Assembly (NCBI RefSeq): GCF_028867935.1
Contig: NZ_JAPQNS010000006.1
Location: 62,001 to 126,000 of the forward strand
From: Flavobacterium sp. SUN052
Lineage (GTDB): Bacteria; Bacteroidota; Bacteroidia; Flavobacteriales; Flavobacteriaceae
DNA length: 64,000 nt
Direction of reading: 5' to 3'
Part shown: positions 7,732 through 17,100 of the stretch, one piece after another
How positions within the stretch are numbered: position 1 is the stretch's first letter
Layout: every line of letters begins with the position of its first letter
Notes under the pieces: model-generated
What the model was told of the DNA's origin: nothing
Database searches by the model: none
The model's input: the letters and a program-made list of their open reading frames with translations, nothing else
Translations under genes and position numbers: made by a program

Positions 7732-10293
7732 ATGCAAACTAACTGTACCCAACTGTTTTGCCCGTCTCGGCGGGCTGTTTTATCGCTGGCTCTGCTTTTC
7801 TGGCTCAGCACACTATCTACCCTCTGGGCTCAGACCAACAACTGGACTGGCCAAACCAGCAGTGATTGGCAAGTCAGTTCCAACTGGTCGCTGACGGCGG
7901 TGCCGGGGGCTACTGACAATGTGGTGATTCCTGCGGGTACGGCTAACGCACCGGTTCTCAGTAGTGGGGCCTCTGCCAGTACCGTGGAGGTGCAGGGGGG
8001 CGCGAGCTTGAGCATCAGCAGTGGGGGCAGCCTGAGCATCAACGGCAGTAAGTCGGTTAACAGCGGCAGAACAACGACCACCACGGCCTTTTACAACGGG
8101 GGTACGGTGGTGAATGGCGGGAGTATGGTGCTGGGCAACACGGGCAGTGTGGGTGCTTTTGGGCTGTGGAATGTGTCGTCGTTTAGCAACGTGGCGGGGG
8201 GAAGCATCTTCATTGACCAAAGTGGAAACACAGGCTTGTACAATGAGTCGGGCAGCTTTGTCAACGCGTCTACTATTCACATCGGCTCCTCCGCGACGGT
8301 GGGTCAGAATGGGCTGGTGAATTTCTCCTCGTTCAGCAACGTGTCGGGGGGGAGCATCACTATCGACCAAAGTGGTCGATATGGCTTGTTCAATCAATCG
8401 GGTAGCTTTGTCAACGCGTCTACTATTCACATCGGCTCCTCCGCGACGGTGGGTCAGAATGGGCTGGTGAATAGAAGCTCGTTTAACAACGTGTCGGGGG
8501 GGAGCATCTCCATTGACCGGGTCAGTATCAATGGCTTGTGGAATCAATCTGGTAGCTTTGTCAACGCGTCGCGGGTTAGCCTAGGCAGTAGTGTGACGGG
8601 TACGGCCGTTAGTAACGCGCCAAGCAGCACCATCGATAACCAGGGCTGCGAGGCCCTGCTGATGAGTTTAGGGTCGGGTGTCATCACCAATGCGGGTTCG
8701 TTCTCCAACTCCGGCACCATTATCGAGAGTGCACCTACCAATACCACCAGCACTATCAGCTATAACGGCGGGCTGGTGCAGAACCTGAATGGGGGCAACT
8801 TCACTATTGGCACCAATGTGGGTGCCCTCGTTACCGATGCGGGCCTCTACTGGCGGGGCTGCGTGAGCCAGGACTGGAACACAGCGGCCAACTGGAGCGA
8901 GGCTCGTGTCCCACTGGCAACCGACGATGTGGTAATTCCCCCCGGTCCGGCCAACCTGCCCGTGCTGAGCACCCCGGGGGCGGTGGCCAACTCGGTCGAG
9001 GTGCAGAGCGGGGCCAGCCTAAGCATTAGCAGCGCGGGCAGTTTGACCCTTAACGGCTCAAAAACCATTGCAGGCAACACCATCGCCCTGTTCAACAGCG
9101 GCACAGTAACGACCAGCGGGCGGGTGGACATCGGCAACCTGCCCAACGCCAATATCGGTAAGTACGGCATTCGCAACGAAGGTACGTTTACCAATAGCAG
9201 TGGAGGGGCTATCCAGATCGACCGCTCGACGGATACAGGGTTGTTTAATGTGAGTGGTCTTTTCGCCAACTCGGCCACCCTGACCATCGGCGCATCGACT
9301 ACCATCGGCAAAGACGGTCTGTTCAACAGTGCCCTGTTCACCAATAGTGGTGGTGGGGTTATCCAGATCGACCGTTCCTATTCGGCAGGGATATCCAATC
9401 TCTTCCCGGCCACGTTTACCAACTCGGCCCGCGTTTTGATCGGCGCATCGGCATCCGTAGGCAAATGGGGTTTACTGAATAATGCTACCTTTACGAACCA
9501 ACCGGGGGGAGTGCTGCTGATTGACAACTCGACGGACGTAGGCTTGTATAATAATGGGGGTAGTTTCGCCAACTCGGCCACCCTGACCATCGGCGCATCA
9601 ACCACCATCGGCAGAGACGGTCTGTTCAACAATGCCCTGTTCACCAATAGCGGTGGAGGGGTTATCCAGATCGATGGTTCCTCTTCGGCAGGAATATCCA
9701 ATCGGGGTAGTTTCGCCAACTCGGCCCGCGTTGTGGTCGGCGCATCAGCATCCGTAGGCAAATGGGGTTTACTGAATGATGCTACCTTTACGAACCAGCC
9801 GGGGGGAGTGCTGCTGATTGACCGGGCCATTACCTGGGGCTTGTTCAATAACAATAGCGGGGGCAGTTTTGTGAATCAGGCCATCGTCACGCTGGGAGCC
9901 AGCGTGAGCGGGATAGCGATTGAGAATCGAAACAGTGCAACACTGGCTAACCAGGGCTGCATGGCCCTGATGCACAGCCTCGGCAATGGGGTCATTACCA
10001 ACACGGCTTCCTTTTCCAACACGGGTACGATTATCGAGAGTGCTACCGGCACCAGCGGCATCAGCTACAACGGGGGGCTGGTGCAGAACCGCAACGGGGG
10101 CACCTTTACTGTTGATCAGGGCAACCCGCCCCTAAGCCTGTCGGTCACCGATGCCAGCCTGTGCACTCCGCCCAACGGGGTGATCTCCCTTAGCGGGGTG
10201 CAAGCCGCCACGCCTATACCCTCAGCTACTCCCTGGCCAACACGCAGATGGCTGTGCCCCTCACGGGCGATGCGGGTGGGGTGCTCAGCCTGA
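7732..10293 (+). CDS. Giant exported beta-helix surface protein, N-terminal part (frameshifted)
   Basis: First member of a three-gene array. A signal peptide (MQTNCTQLF... ending LSTLWAQ) is followed by a module with NNWTG...SNWSL..VP and VVIPAGTANAP. Long runs of ~50-residue repeats follow (GLWNVSSFSN...GGSI.ID...G.L.N.SGSFVN.S...IGS.A.VG), predicted to form a right-handed beta-helix. A second copy of the opening module lies at ~8850-9060 with more repeats after it. The frame is lost near 10207-10212, so the last ~30 residues are not native. The homologous gene at 14126 reads straight through here. The rest of the protein continues in the 10248 frame. A surface or adhesin role is inferred. 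Confidence 0.8.
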   Translation: MQTNCTQLFCPSRRAVLSLALLFWLSTLSTLWAQTNNWTGQTSSDWQVSSNWSLTAVPGATDNVVIPAGTANAPVLSSGASASTVEVQGGASLSISSGGSLSINGSKSVNSGRTTTTTAFYNGGTVVNGGSMVLGNTGSVGAFGLWNVSSFSNVAGGSIFIDQSGNTGLYNESGSFVNASTIHIGSSATVGQNGLVNFSSFSNVSGGSITIDQSGRYGLFNQSGSFVNASTIHIGSSATVGQNGLVNRSSFNNVSGGSISIDRVSINGLWNQSGSFVNASRVSLGSSVTGTAVSNAPSSTIDNQGCEALLMSLGSGVITNAGSFSNSGTIIESAPTNTTSTISYNGGLVQNLNGGNFTIGTNVGALVTDAGLYWRGCVSQDWNTAANWSEARVPLATDDVVIPPGPANLPVLSTPGAVANSVEVQSGASLSISSAGSLTLNGSKTIAGNTIALFNSGTVTTSGRVDIGNLPNANIGKYGIRNEGTFTNSSGGAIQIDRSTDTGLFNVSGLFANSATLTIGASTTIGKDGLFNSALFTNSGGGVIQIDRSYSAGISNLFPATFTNSARVLIGASASVGKWGLLNNATFTNQPGGVLLIDNSTDVGLYNNGGSFANSATLTIGASTTIGRDGLFNNALFTNSGGGVIQIDGSSSAGISNRGSFANSARVVVGASASVGKWGLLNDATFTNQPGGVLLIDRAITWGLFNNNSGGSFVNQAIVTLGASVSGIAIENRNSATLANQGCMALMHSLGNGVITNTASFSNTGTIIESATGTSGISYNGGLVQNRNGGTFTVDQGNPPLSLSVTDASLCTPPNGVISLSGVQAATPIPSATPWPTRRWLCPSRAMRVGCSA

Positions 10294-11624
10294 CGGGGCT
10301 GGCAGCGGGTGCCTACACGCTGAGCATGAGCGGAAGCTGCGTGGCGCAGGCCCTGCCCTTCACCGCCACCCTCAACGGCCCGGCGGCCCTGAGCCTGACG
10401 AGCGGGCCGGTAGCTGGCAGTGGCGTGTGTGCGGGTGGAGCCGTCTCGGTATCGGTGAGTGCGGGTGGGACGGGAACGCTCAGTTACCAGTGGTACAAAA
10501 ACACCCTGAGCAGCCCGGTGATGAGCCAGACGGCGGCCACCCTGACGCTGCCCAACGTGACTACTGCCGATGCGGGTAGTTACTCGGTGGTGATCACCGA
10601 CAACTGCGGCTCAGCGACCTCCACCGCCTTCAGCCTGACGGTGAACCCGTTGCCATCGGTAACCGTCACGGCCGCTCCATCTACCACCCTCACCTGTGCC
10701 AATCCGAGCCTGACGCTGACGGCCCAGACCTCCGCCACGGCTTTCGCCTGGAGCAGTGACGGCAACACTAATCAGACCCTACCCGTCAGCCAGTCGGGGG
10801 TGTACTCGGTGACGGTGACCGATGGCAACGGTTGTACGGCTACGGCCAACGGCCCCAGCATCAGTCAGAACTTGTCATTGCCCGGCTTCAGCGTGAGCAA
10901 CGCCCTGGTGTGCCCCGGCAGTCGGGCCACCTTGCTGGCTACCGGATGCCCAGGTGCCGTCCGTTGGCCCGACAATAGTACCGCCAACAGTTTCACCACC
11001 ACTCAGGCAGGCCCCATCACGGCGACCTGCACGGTGGGCTCCTGCAGCACCACGGCCACGGGTACGGTGAGCCTGCAACCGGGCCTGGCGGGGGCAAGCC
11101 TACAGGCATCGGGTGGGTTGAGCTGTGCGCAGCCGAGTGTGGTGCTGACGGCTACAGCCATCGGTTCGGGGTTAAGCTACAGTTTCAGCGCGGGGGCCGT
11201 GCAGTCGGGGGGCAGCGTTGTGAACCGGGCCACGGTGAGTGTGGCCGGCTCTTACAGTGTACTCATCAGCGACGCCAACGGCTGCACGGCCACGGCCACG
11301 GCAAGCGTGACGGGCGCGGTGGGCACCCCACCCAACGCCCTCTTGCTGGGCAGTGGTACACTGAACTGCACCACGCCTACCTTGACGCTCACGGCGGTGG
11401 GGGGCAGTCGTTACAGCTTCTCGGGGCCAGCCGGAGGCATCGTCAGCCAGAGTGATGGCCGCGAGCGGGTGGTGATTGGCGATTATGTACTCTTCCGCAC
11501 GCCGATTCCGACGGTGGGAACGGCGGTGGTGAGCAAGCCGGGGCGGTACGTGGTGGTGGTGACGGGGGCGGATGGCTGCACGGCCACGGCCACCATCGAC
11601 GTGACCGGCACCGAATGTCGCTGA
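10248..11624 (+). CDS. C-terminal part of the frameshifted giant surface protein
   Basis: This 458-residue reading frame is the displaced continuation of the 7732 gene. It has no signal peptide and begins inside a domain (GLAAGAYTLSMSGSCVAQ) that is uninterrupted in the paralogue at 14126. It then has an Ig-like domain (YQWYKN ... TTADAGSYSVVITDNCG, ~85-130), Cys/Ser/Thr-rich PKD-like modules and the array-specific ~100-residue C-terminal domain ending in TECR. Adding one base near 10210 restores a single gene of about 1297 codons ending at 11624. It is either a real inactivating or phase-variable shift or a sequence error. Independent translation from ATG 10248 seems unlikely to yield an exported protein. 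Confidence 0.7.
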   Translation: MAVPLTGDAGGVLSLTGLAAGAYTLSMSGSCVAQALPFTATLNGPAALSLTSGPVAGSGVCAGGAVSVSVSAGGTGTLSYQWYKNTLSSPVMSQTAATLTLPNVTTADAGSYSVVITDNCGSATSTAFSLTVNPLPSVTVTAAPSTTLTCANPSLTLTAQTSATAFAWSSDGNTNQTLPVSQSGVYSVTVTDGNGCTATANGPSISQNLSLPGFSVSNALVCPGSRATLLATGCPGAVRWPDNSTANSFTTTQAGPITATCTVGSCSTTATGTVSLQPGLAGASLQASGGLSCAQPSVVLTATAIGSGLSYSFSAGAVQSGGSVVNRATVSVAGSYSVLISDANGCTATATASVTGAVGTPPNALLLGSGTLNCTTPTLTLTAVGGSRYSFSGPAGGIVSQSDGRERVVIGDYVLFRTPIPTVGTAVVSKPGRYVVVVTGADGCTATATIDVTGTECR

Positions 11625-11669
11625 GTTCTTGACCAGTTCTTTCCTTGAATTTACCTAACCCAGACGACT

Positions 11670-11703
11670 GAGCCGGGCCTGCGCCTTTGGGTGCACCCGG
11701 CTC
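11670..11703 (+). terminator. Array intergenic hairpin, copy 1
   Basis: GAGCCGGG (11670-11677) pairs perfectly with CCCGGCTC (11696-11703). The flanks are near-identical to the copy at 14064-14097, so the hairpin was duplicated with the genes. There is no long T run, so it may act as a processing or stability element rather than a terminator. Confidence 0.55.
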
Positions 11704-11732
11704 TCTTACCAACTTCATTCTAACTTATTCTT

Positions 11733-14018
11733 ATGCAATCTAATCGTACTTCTCTGGCGGGTTTTTTAGAGTCTGCCGCCAACCATCCTCATGGCCTGAT
11801 ACAGAAAGCCTACGGCGATCAGCGGCCACCTTTTTTCTTCACTGCTACAAATATGCTTCGTCTGTTTACCACTCTGTTTCCGGGCCACGTTACGCCCACT
11901 CTGAAAACAAATACGGTTCGTCTGTCCAGGCGCAGGTTGGGGTGGGTGGTTCTGCTTGGCAGTCTGCTGCTCTATGCCCTCGCAACGGGCGCGGCTCAGG
12001 CCCAGCAGCTGTCTATTATCGCTACTACAGCCAGGACAACGGGCACCACCGGCAACTACACTGTACCGGGAGGTGGGCTCAATAAATACCGAATTACTGC
12101 CCGTGGCGCAAAAGGCGGTAATGGAGGATATGGGGGTGGAAGTGGTGCTACAATGATTGGTGAGTTCGTTCTCATCGGTGGTCAAACGATCAAAGCTATT
12201 GCCGGAGCACCCGGTGGGAGTGGCAATTCTGGTGGTGGGGGTGGTGGATCTGGAGCGCAAATTGAGAATGGTGCTTTGCTAGTGCTGGCAGGTGGTGGTG
12301 GTGGGGGTAATAGTGGGGATAGTGGTAGTGGCAGTGGGGGGGGGGGCGGAACTGTGAATAATAGTGGAAGTCAAGGTGGGTCCTCCTATTATGCGGGTGG
12401 GGGTGGTGGGTACGCAGGTAATGGAGGTGGGTATACGGGTGGGGGTAGCGGATTTAACGGAACCGGTGGCCCCGGTGGTTTTGGTCCTGGTGGTGATGGG
12501 GGGGGTGGGTTTGGCGGGGGAGGAGGAGGATCTGCTGGTTATGGTGGTGGTGGTGGTGGATATAATGGTGGTGATATTGGTAATGGTGGTGGTTCCATCA
12601 ACTATGGTACGAACCAGGCTAATACGGGGGGGGACAATAATGGCGGGGGCTTGATCCTTGTGGATTTGCTCGGCCCGGCAGCGGCTTTCTCGCCTACTAT
12701 TACCGCCAACCAGCCTGGATTTTGTAGTAGCACAGGTAAGCTCAACATTGACCTGACAGGCGATTTTAACAGTAGCACCAATAGTGTGGAGTATGCTATC
12801 GTACCGGGCAATACCTTCAGTGGCTCGCCCTCATTTACGACCATCACGGCCGAGCCTCTATCGATCACCAGTGGCACCGGCACGGTGGCTGGTAGCGGGG
12901 GAAGCACCTACACAGTGCGGACGCGGGTAATTTACAACCCATCTATCTACACCGATTATACCTATACGCTTACGCCAGATTCCAATCAGCCCGTGGCTAT
13001 TACTACCCAACCCGCCACTAGTTCAGCTGTGTGCGCGGGGGCAACCGTGTCGGCTAGTGTAAGTGGAACAGGCACATCACCGAGCTACCAATGGTATAAA
13101 AATGGGACTTCACTGGGAGGGGCTCAACGGAGTGCTAGTTTGTCGCTGCCCAACGTCCAGACTACCGATGCGGGCAGCTATGCGGTGGTCGTGACGGGTG
13201 CTTGTAATTCGGTCACCAGCGCGGCCTTCAGCCTGACGGTGAACGCCCTGCCCTCCGTGACGGTAACCGCGTTGCCCTCCACCACGCTCACCTGCGCCAG
13301 TCCGAGCCTGACGCTGACGGCCCAAACCTCGGCCACGGCCTTTGCCTGGAGCGGAGGAGGTACGGCCCAAACCCTGCCCGTCAGTACCAGTGGCACCTAC
13401 TCGGTGACGGTGACCGATGGCAACGGCTGTAGGGCCACGGCGGGTCCGGTGCGAATCGAATCAGACTTTACGGCGCTGGCCAGTCTGAGCCTGACGGCCT
13501 CGGGGCCGGGTCTGTCGTGTCAGGTGCCGCGTATCCAGCTCACCGCTACGCCGGGGGCAACCAACTACCAGTTTAGTGGCCCTGGGCTAATCCAGAGCGG
13601 CCCGGCCAACACGGCCCCGGTGAGCACCTCGGGCGTGTACAGCGTAACGGCGGGCCTGGGCAGCTGCACGGCCACGGCCACGGCAAGCGTGACGGGCACT
13701 ACCGGCACCCCGCCCAACGTGTTGCTGCTGGGCACGGGCACGCTGAGTTGCACCACGCCCACGCTGACGCTAACAGCGGTGGGGGGCAGCCGCTACGCCT
13801 TCAGCGGCCCGGTGTCGGGTGGTCTATCGGGCATCGTCAGCCAGACGGACGGTCGAGAGCGGGTGGTGATTGGGAATTATGTCATTTTCCGCACGCCGAT
13901 TCCGACGGTGGGCCTGGCGGTGGTGAGCAAGCCGGGTCGGTACTTGGTGCTGGTGACGGGGGCGGATGGCTGCACGGCCACAGCTGAAATTGAAGTCGCT
14001 GGCAGCGAGTGCCGGTGA
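11733..14018 (+). CDS. Exported glycine-rich / Ig-like surface protein with array C-terminal domain
   Basis: The 761-residue second member of the array opens with an MQ-x-N leader like both neighbours. The apparent export signal comes late (LGWVVLLGSLLLYALATGAAQAQ, ~70-90), so ATG 11850 is an alternative start. Residues ~105-305 are extremely Gly-rich with interspersed Ser, Asn and Tyr, and contain strand-like islands (IGEFVLIGGQTIKAIAG) resembling the glycine-rich domain family found in ALK/LTK and many bacterial surface proteins. An Ig-like domain follows (YQWYKNG, TTDAGSYAVVVTG), then PKD-like modules and the shared ~100-residue ending (SDGRERVVIG-like core, final ECR). The function is unknown; a surface scaffold is inferred. 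Confidence 0.8.
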   Translation: MQSNRTSLAGFLESAANHPHGLIQKAYGDQRPPFFFTATNMLRLFTTLFPGHVTPTLKTNTVRLSRRRLGWVVLLGSLLLYALATGAAQAQQLSIIATTARTTGTTGNYTVPGGGLNKYRITARGAKGGNGGYGGGSGATMIGEFVLIGGQTIKAIAGAPGGSGNSGGGGGGSGAQIENGALLVLAGGGGGGNSGDSGSGSGGGGGTVNNSGSQGGSSYYAGGGGGYAGNGGGYTGGGSGFNGTGGPGGFGPGGDGGGGFGGGGGGSAGYGGGGGGYNGGDIGNGGGSINYGTNQANTGGDNNGGGLILVDLLGPAAAFSPTITANQPGFCSSTGKLNIDLTGDFNSSTNSVEYAIVPGNTFSGSPSFTTITAEPLSITSGTGTVAGSGGSTYTVRTRVIYNPSIYTDYTYTLTPDSNQPVAITTQPATSSAVCAGATVSASVSGTGTSPSYQWYKNGTSLGGAQRSASLSLPNVQTTDAGSYAVVVTGACNSVTSAAFSLTVNALPSVTVTALPSTTLTCASPSLTLTAQTSATAFAWSGGGTAQTLPVSTSGTYSVTVTDGNGCRATAGPVRIESDFTALASLSLTASGPGLSCQVPRIQLTATPGATNYQFSGPGLIQSGPANTAPVSTSGVYSVTAGLGSCTATATASVTGTTGTPPNVLLLGTGTLSCTTPTLTLTAVGGSRYAFSGPVSGGLSGIVSQTDGRERVVIGNYVIFRTPIPTVGLAVVSKPGRYLVLVTGADGCTATAEIEVAGSECR

Positions 14019-14063
14019 AGGCTCAACCAGTCCTTTCCTTGAATCTACCTAACCCAGCCGACT

Positions 14064-14097
14064 GAGCCGGGCCTGCGCCTTTGGGTGCGCCCGGCTC
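14064..14097 (+). terminator. Array intergenic hairpin, copy 2
   Basis: GAGCCGGGC (14064-14072) pairs perfectly with GCCCGGCTC (14089-14097). The segment from ~14030 to 14100 repeats that at ~11630-11706, including the TTTCCTTGAAT-(T/C)-TACCTAACCCAG run before the stem. Confidence 0.55.
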
Positions 14098-14125
14098 CTC
14101 TACCGACTCAGTTCCACGGCAGTTT

Positions 14126-17100
14126 ATGCAACCCAACCGAATTTATTTCTTCAAGACTTGTCTATTTCCTCTACTCTATTTTCGTCTCTTCGCTCCTATG
14201 CCTGCTTCTTCTACTTTCTGCTTGGGCCCGCGCCTTCTCCGAGCTTCTGTTTCTGGCCTCTGGTTAGGCCTTGTTTGCTGGTTGCTCAGTCTGGGCACCG
14301 CATCAGCCCAGACCACCAACACCTGGACGGGTACCGCCAACGCCGACTGGAATACGGCGGCCAACTGGTCGCTGACGGCGGTGCCGGGGGCCTCTCACAA
14401 TGTGTTGATTCCTGCGGGTACGGCTAACGCACCGGTTCTCAGCAGTGGGGCCTCAGCCAGTACCGTGGAGGTGCAGGGGGGCGCGAGCCTGAGCATCAGC
14501 AGTGGGGGCAGTCTGAGCATCAACGGTAGCAAGTCGGTTGCTTTTAATGCCCAAACCGCCACAACGGCTTTTTTCAACGGGGGCACGGTAGTGAATGGGG
14601 GTAGTCTGGTGCTGGGCAACACGGCCCCGGTTGGAGTCTATGGGCTGTGGAATGTTTCGTCGTTTAGCAACGTCACGGGAGGACGCATCCAGACTGATAA
14701 CGCCAGCACTGCAGGTTTGTATAATGACTCGGGAAGTAGCTTTGTCAACTCGTCGAGCTTGATAATAGGATCGCTGACTTCGGGGGGTGTTAATGGGCTG
14801 TGGAATGTTTCATCGTTTAGCAACGTCACGGGAGGACGCATCCAGATTGATAACGTCATGACTGCAGGCTTGAATAATGACCTGGGCAGCAGCTTTGTCA
14901 ACTCATCGAGCCTGGTGATTGGGTCGATGAGTTCGGCAGTACAAATTGGGTTGGCGAATCAGTCTTCGTTTAGCAACGTGTCGGGGGGCAGCATCCAGAT
15001 TGATCGCGCAATCGGTACAGGCTTGCGAAATTACTCAGGCAGCTTTGTTAACTCATCGATTGTAGTGATTCGCACTGTTGGAATCGGCCCGACTCTTGAC
15101 AACCTCCTTGGAGCTACGTTTGATAATCAGGGTTGCCAGGCTCTATTGCAGAGTCTGGGGAGCGGAGTTATCAGCAACGCCAGTTCCTTCTCCAACACGG
15201 GTACGATCATTGAGAACGCGTCAGATAACAGTAGTATCAGCTACAACGGGGGGCTGGTGCAGAACCTCAACGGGGGCACCTTTACCATTGGTTCGGGCAA
15301 TGCGCCTGTTACAGGTACGGGTCTGTTCTGGCGGGGGTGCGTAAGCTCAGACTGGAACACAGTCGCCAACTGGTCGGTGGGACGGGTGCCCACCCCCACC
15401 GACGATGTGACGATCCCTACAGGCACGGCTAACCCGCCCATTCTTAGCACAACGGCGGTGGCCAAATCGGTAGAAGTGCAAAATGGTGCCTCACTCACCA
15501 TTACCAACACGGGGAGCCTGTCCATCAACGGAAGTAAACCAATGGCCTATTCCAGCGTCAGTTCGTTTACGCAGACTACGGGTTTTTACAACGGAGGTAT
15601 GGTGTACAACCTGGGAAGCCTCGTGCTGGGCAACACAGCCTCTGTGGGGCAATGCGGTCTGTGTAATGTCGGCTCATTCACCAATGCAACGGGTGGAAGC
15701 ATCGCTATCGACCAATCAACCGCTGTAGGGCTGGGCAACAATATGGGCAGCTTTGTCAATTCATCAACCATCACAATTGGGGCTTCGGCTACAATTGGGC
15801 AAACAGGGCTGGGCAATCAAGCCTCGTTCACCAATGCAGCGGGTGGATTCATTTCTATCGATCGGTCAGGTTTAGCAGGTTTAGTAAATGGGGGGATAGG
15901 GAATCAGGTGGGAGATTTTGTTAATTCAGGCATAATATCAATCGGATCTTCGGCTACAATTGGAGCAACGGGTCTGTGGAATTTGAGCTCATTTACTAAT
16001 ACAACGGGGGGCGTCATCACCATTGACCGGGCTGCCAACAATAGCTTGTGGAATGTGGCGCCTGCTTTACCGAACAGTGGCTTTATTAACTCGGGCACCA
16101 TCACCATCGGGGCCTCTGCCACCGCAGGGTTGACGGGTCTTGATAATGCAAGTCCTTTCACGAACAGGGCAGGTGGCTTTATTTCCATCGACAGGTGCGA
16201 CACTGGCTTGTTGAATATGTCTTCTGACATGCCAACCGGCATTGGAGGCTTTGTTAACTCAGCTACCGTGACGATCGGCCCCTCCGCTACAATTGGGAAC
16301 ACAGGTTTGCAAAATATGGGCTCGTTCACCAATACGGCAGGCGGCTATCTAACTATCGACCGAACGGGTTTTACGGGCCTGATGCATATAGGTCCCAGTT
16401 TCCTCAACACATCAACCCTTACCATCGGAACATCATTCACGGCTGGGTTATTCGGTTTGCAGAATTTGACCTCGTTTACCAATACAGCGGGTGGGTTCAT
16501 TACTATTGACCGAGCATTCCTTGCAGGCCTGATGAATGTAGGTCCCAGTTTTATTAACTCAGCGACGATTACTACTGGGACCAATCTAACCAGTGCAATC
16601 ACTAATGGGGGGGGAGTCAACAATCAGGGGTGTACTGCTCTAATTCAGGCGTTGGGCAATGGTACTATTTCTAACGGCAACTCCTTCTCCAACACGGGCA
16701 CCATTATCGAGAATGCCACCGGTAACAGCGGTATCTCTTACAACGGGGGGCTCATCCAAAACCTCAACGGCGGCTCTTTTACCGTTGCCTCGGGAAGCCA
16801 ACCCCTCAGCCTGTCGGCTACTAACCCCACTACCTGCAACCCCGCCAATGGCTCGCTCACCCTGACGGGCCTGCAAGCCAGTACCGCCTACACCCTCAGC
16901 TACACGCTGAATGGTACCGCCACCGCGCTAAGCCTCAACAGTGATGCAAACGGAAAGAGCATCGTGGGCGGTCTGGGGGGCGGGGCCTATGCCCTAGCCC
17001 TGAGCGGAGCCTGCGTGGCCCAGACCCTGCCCCTGGCAGCCACCCTCATAGCACCGCCCTCCCTGACCATCACCGCCCAACCCGCAGCCGCATCGGCCCT

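Noticed and set aside
7813..8547. 244-codon open frame opposite the first array gene
   Set aside because: It is a mirror of the repeat structure of the real gene on the plus strand; it has no signal, no known motif and the wrong base composition by codon position.
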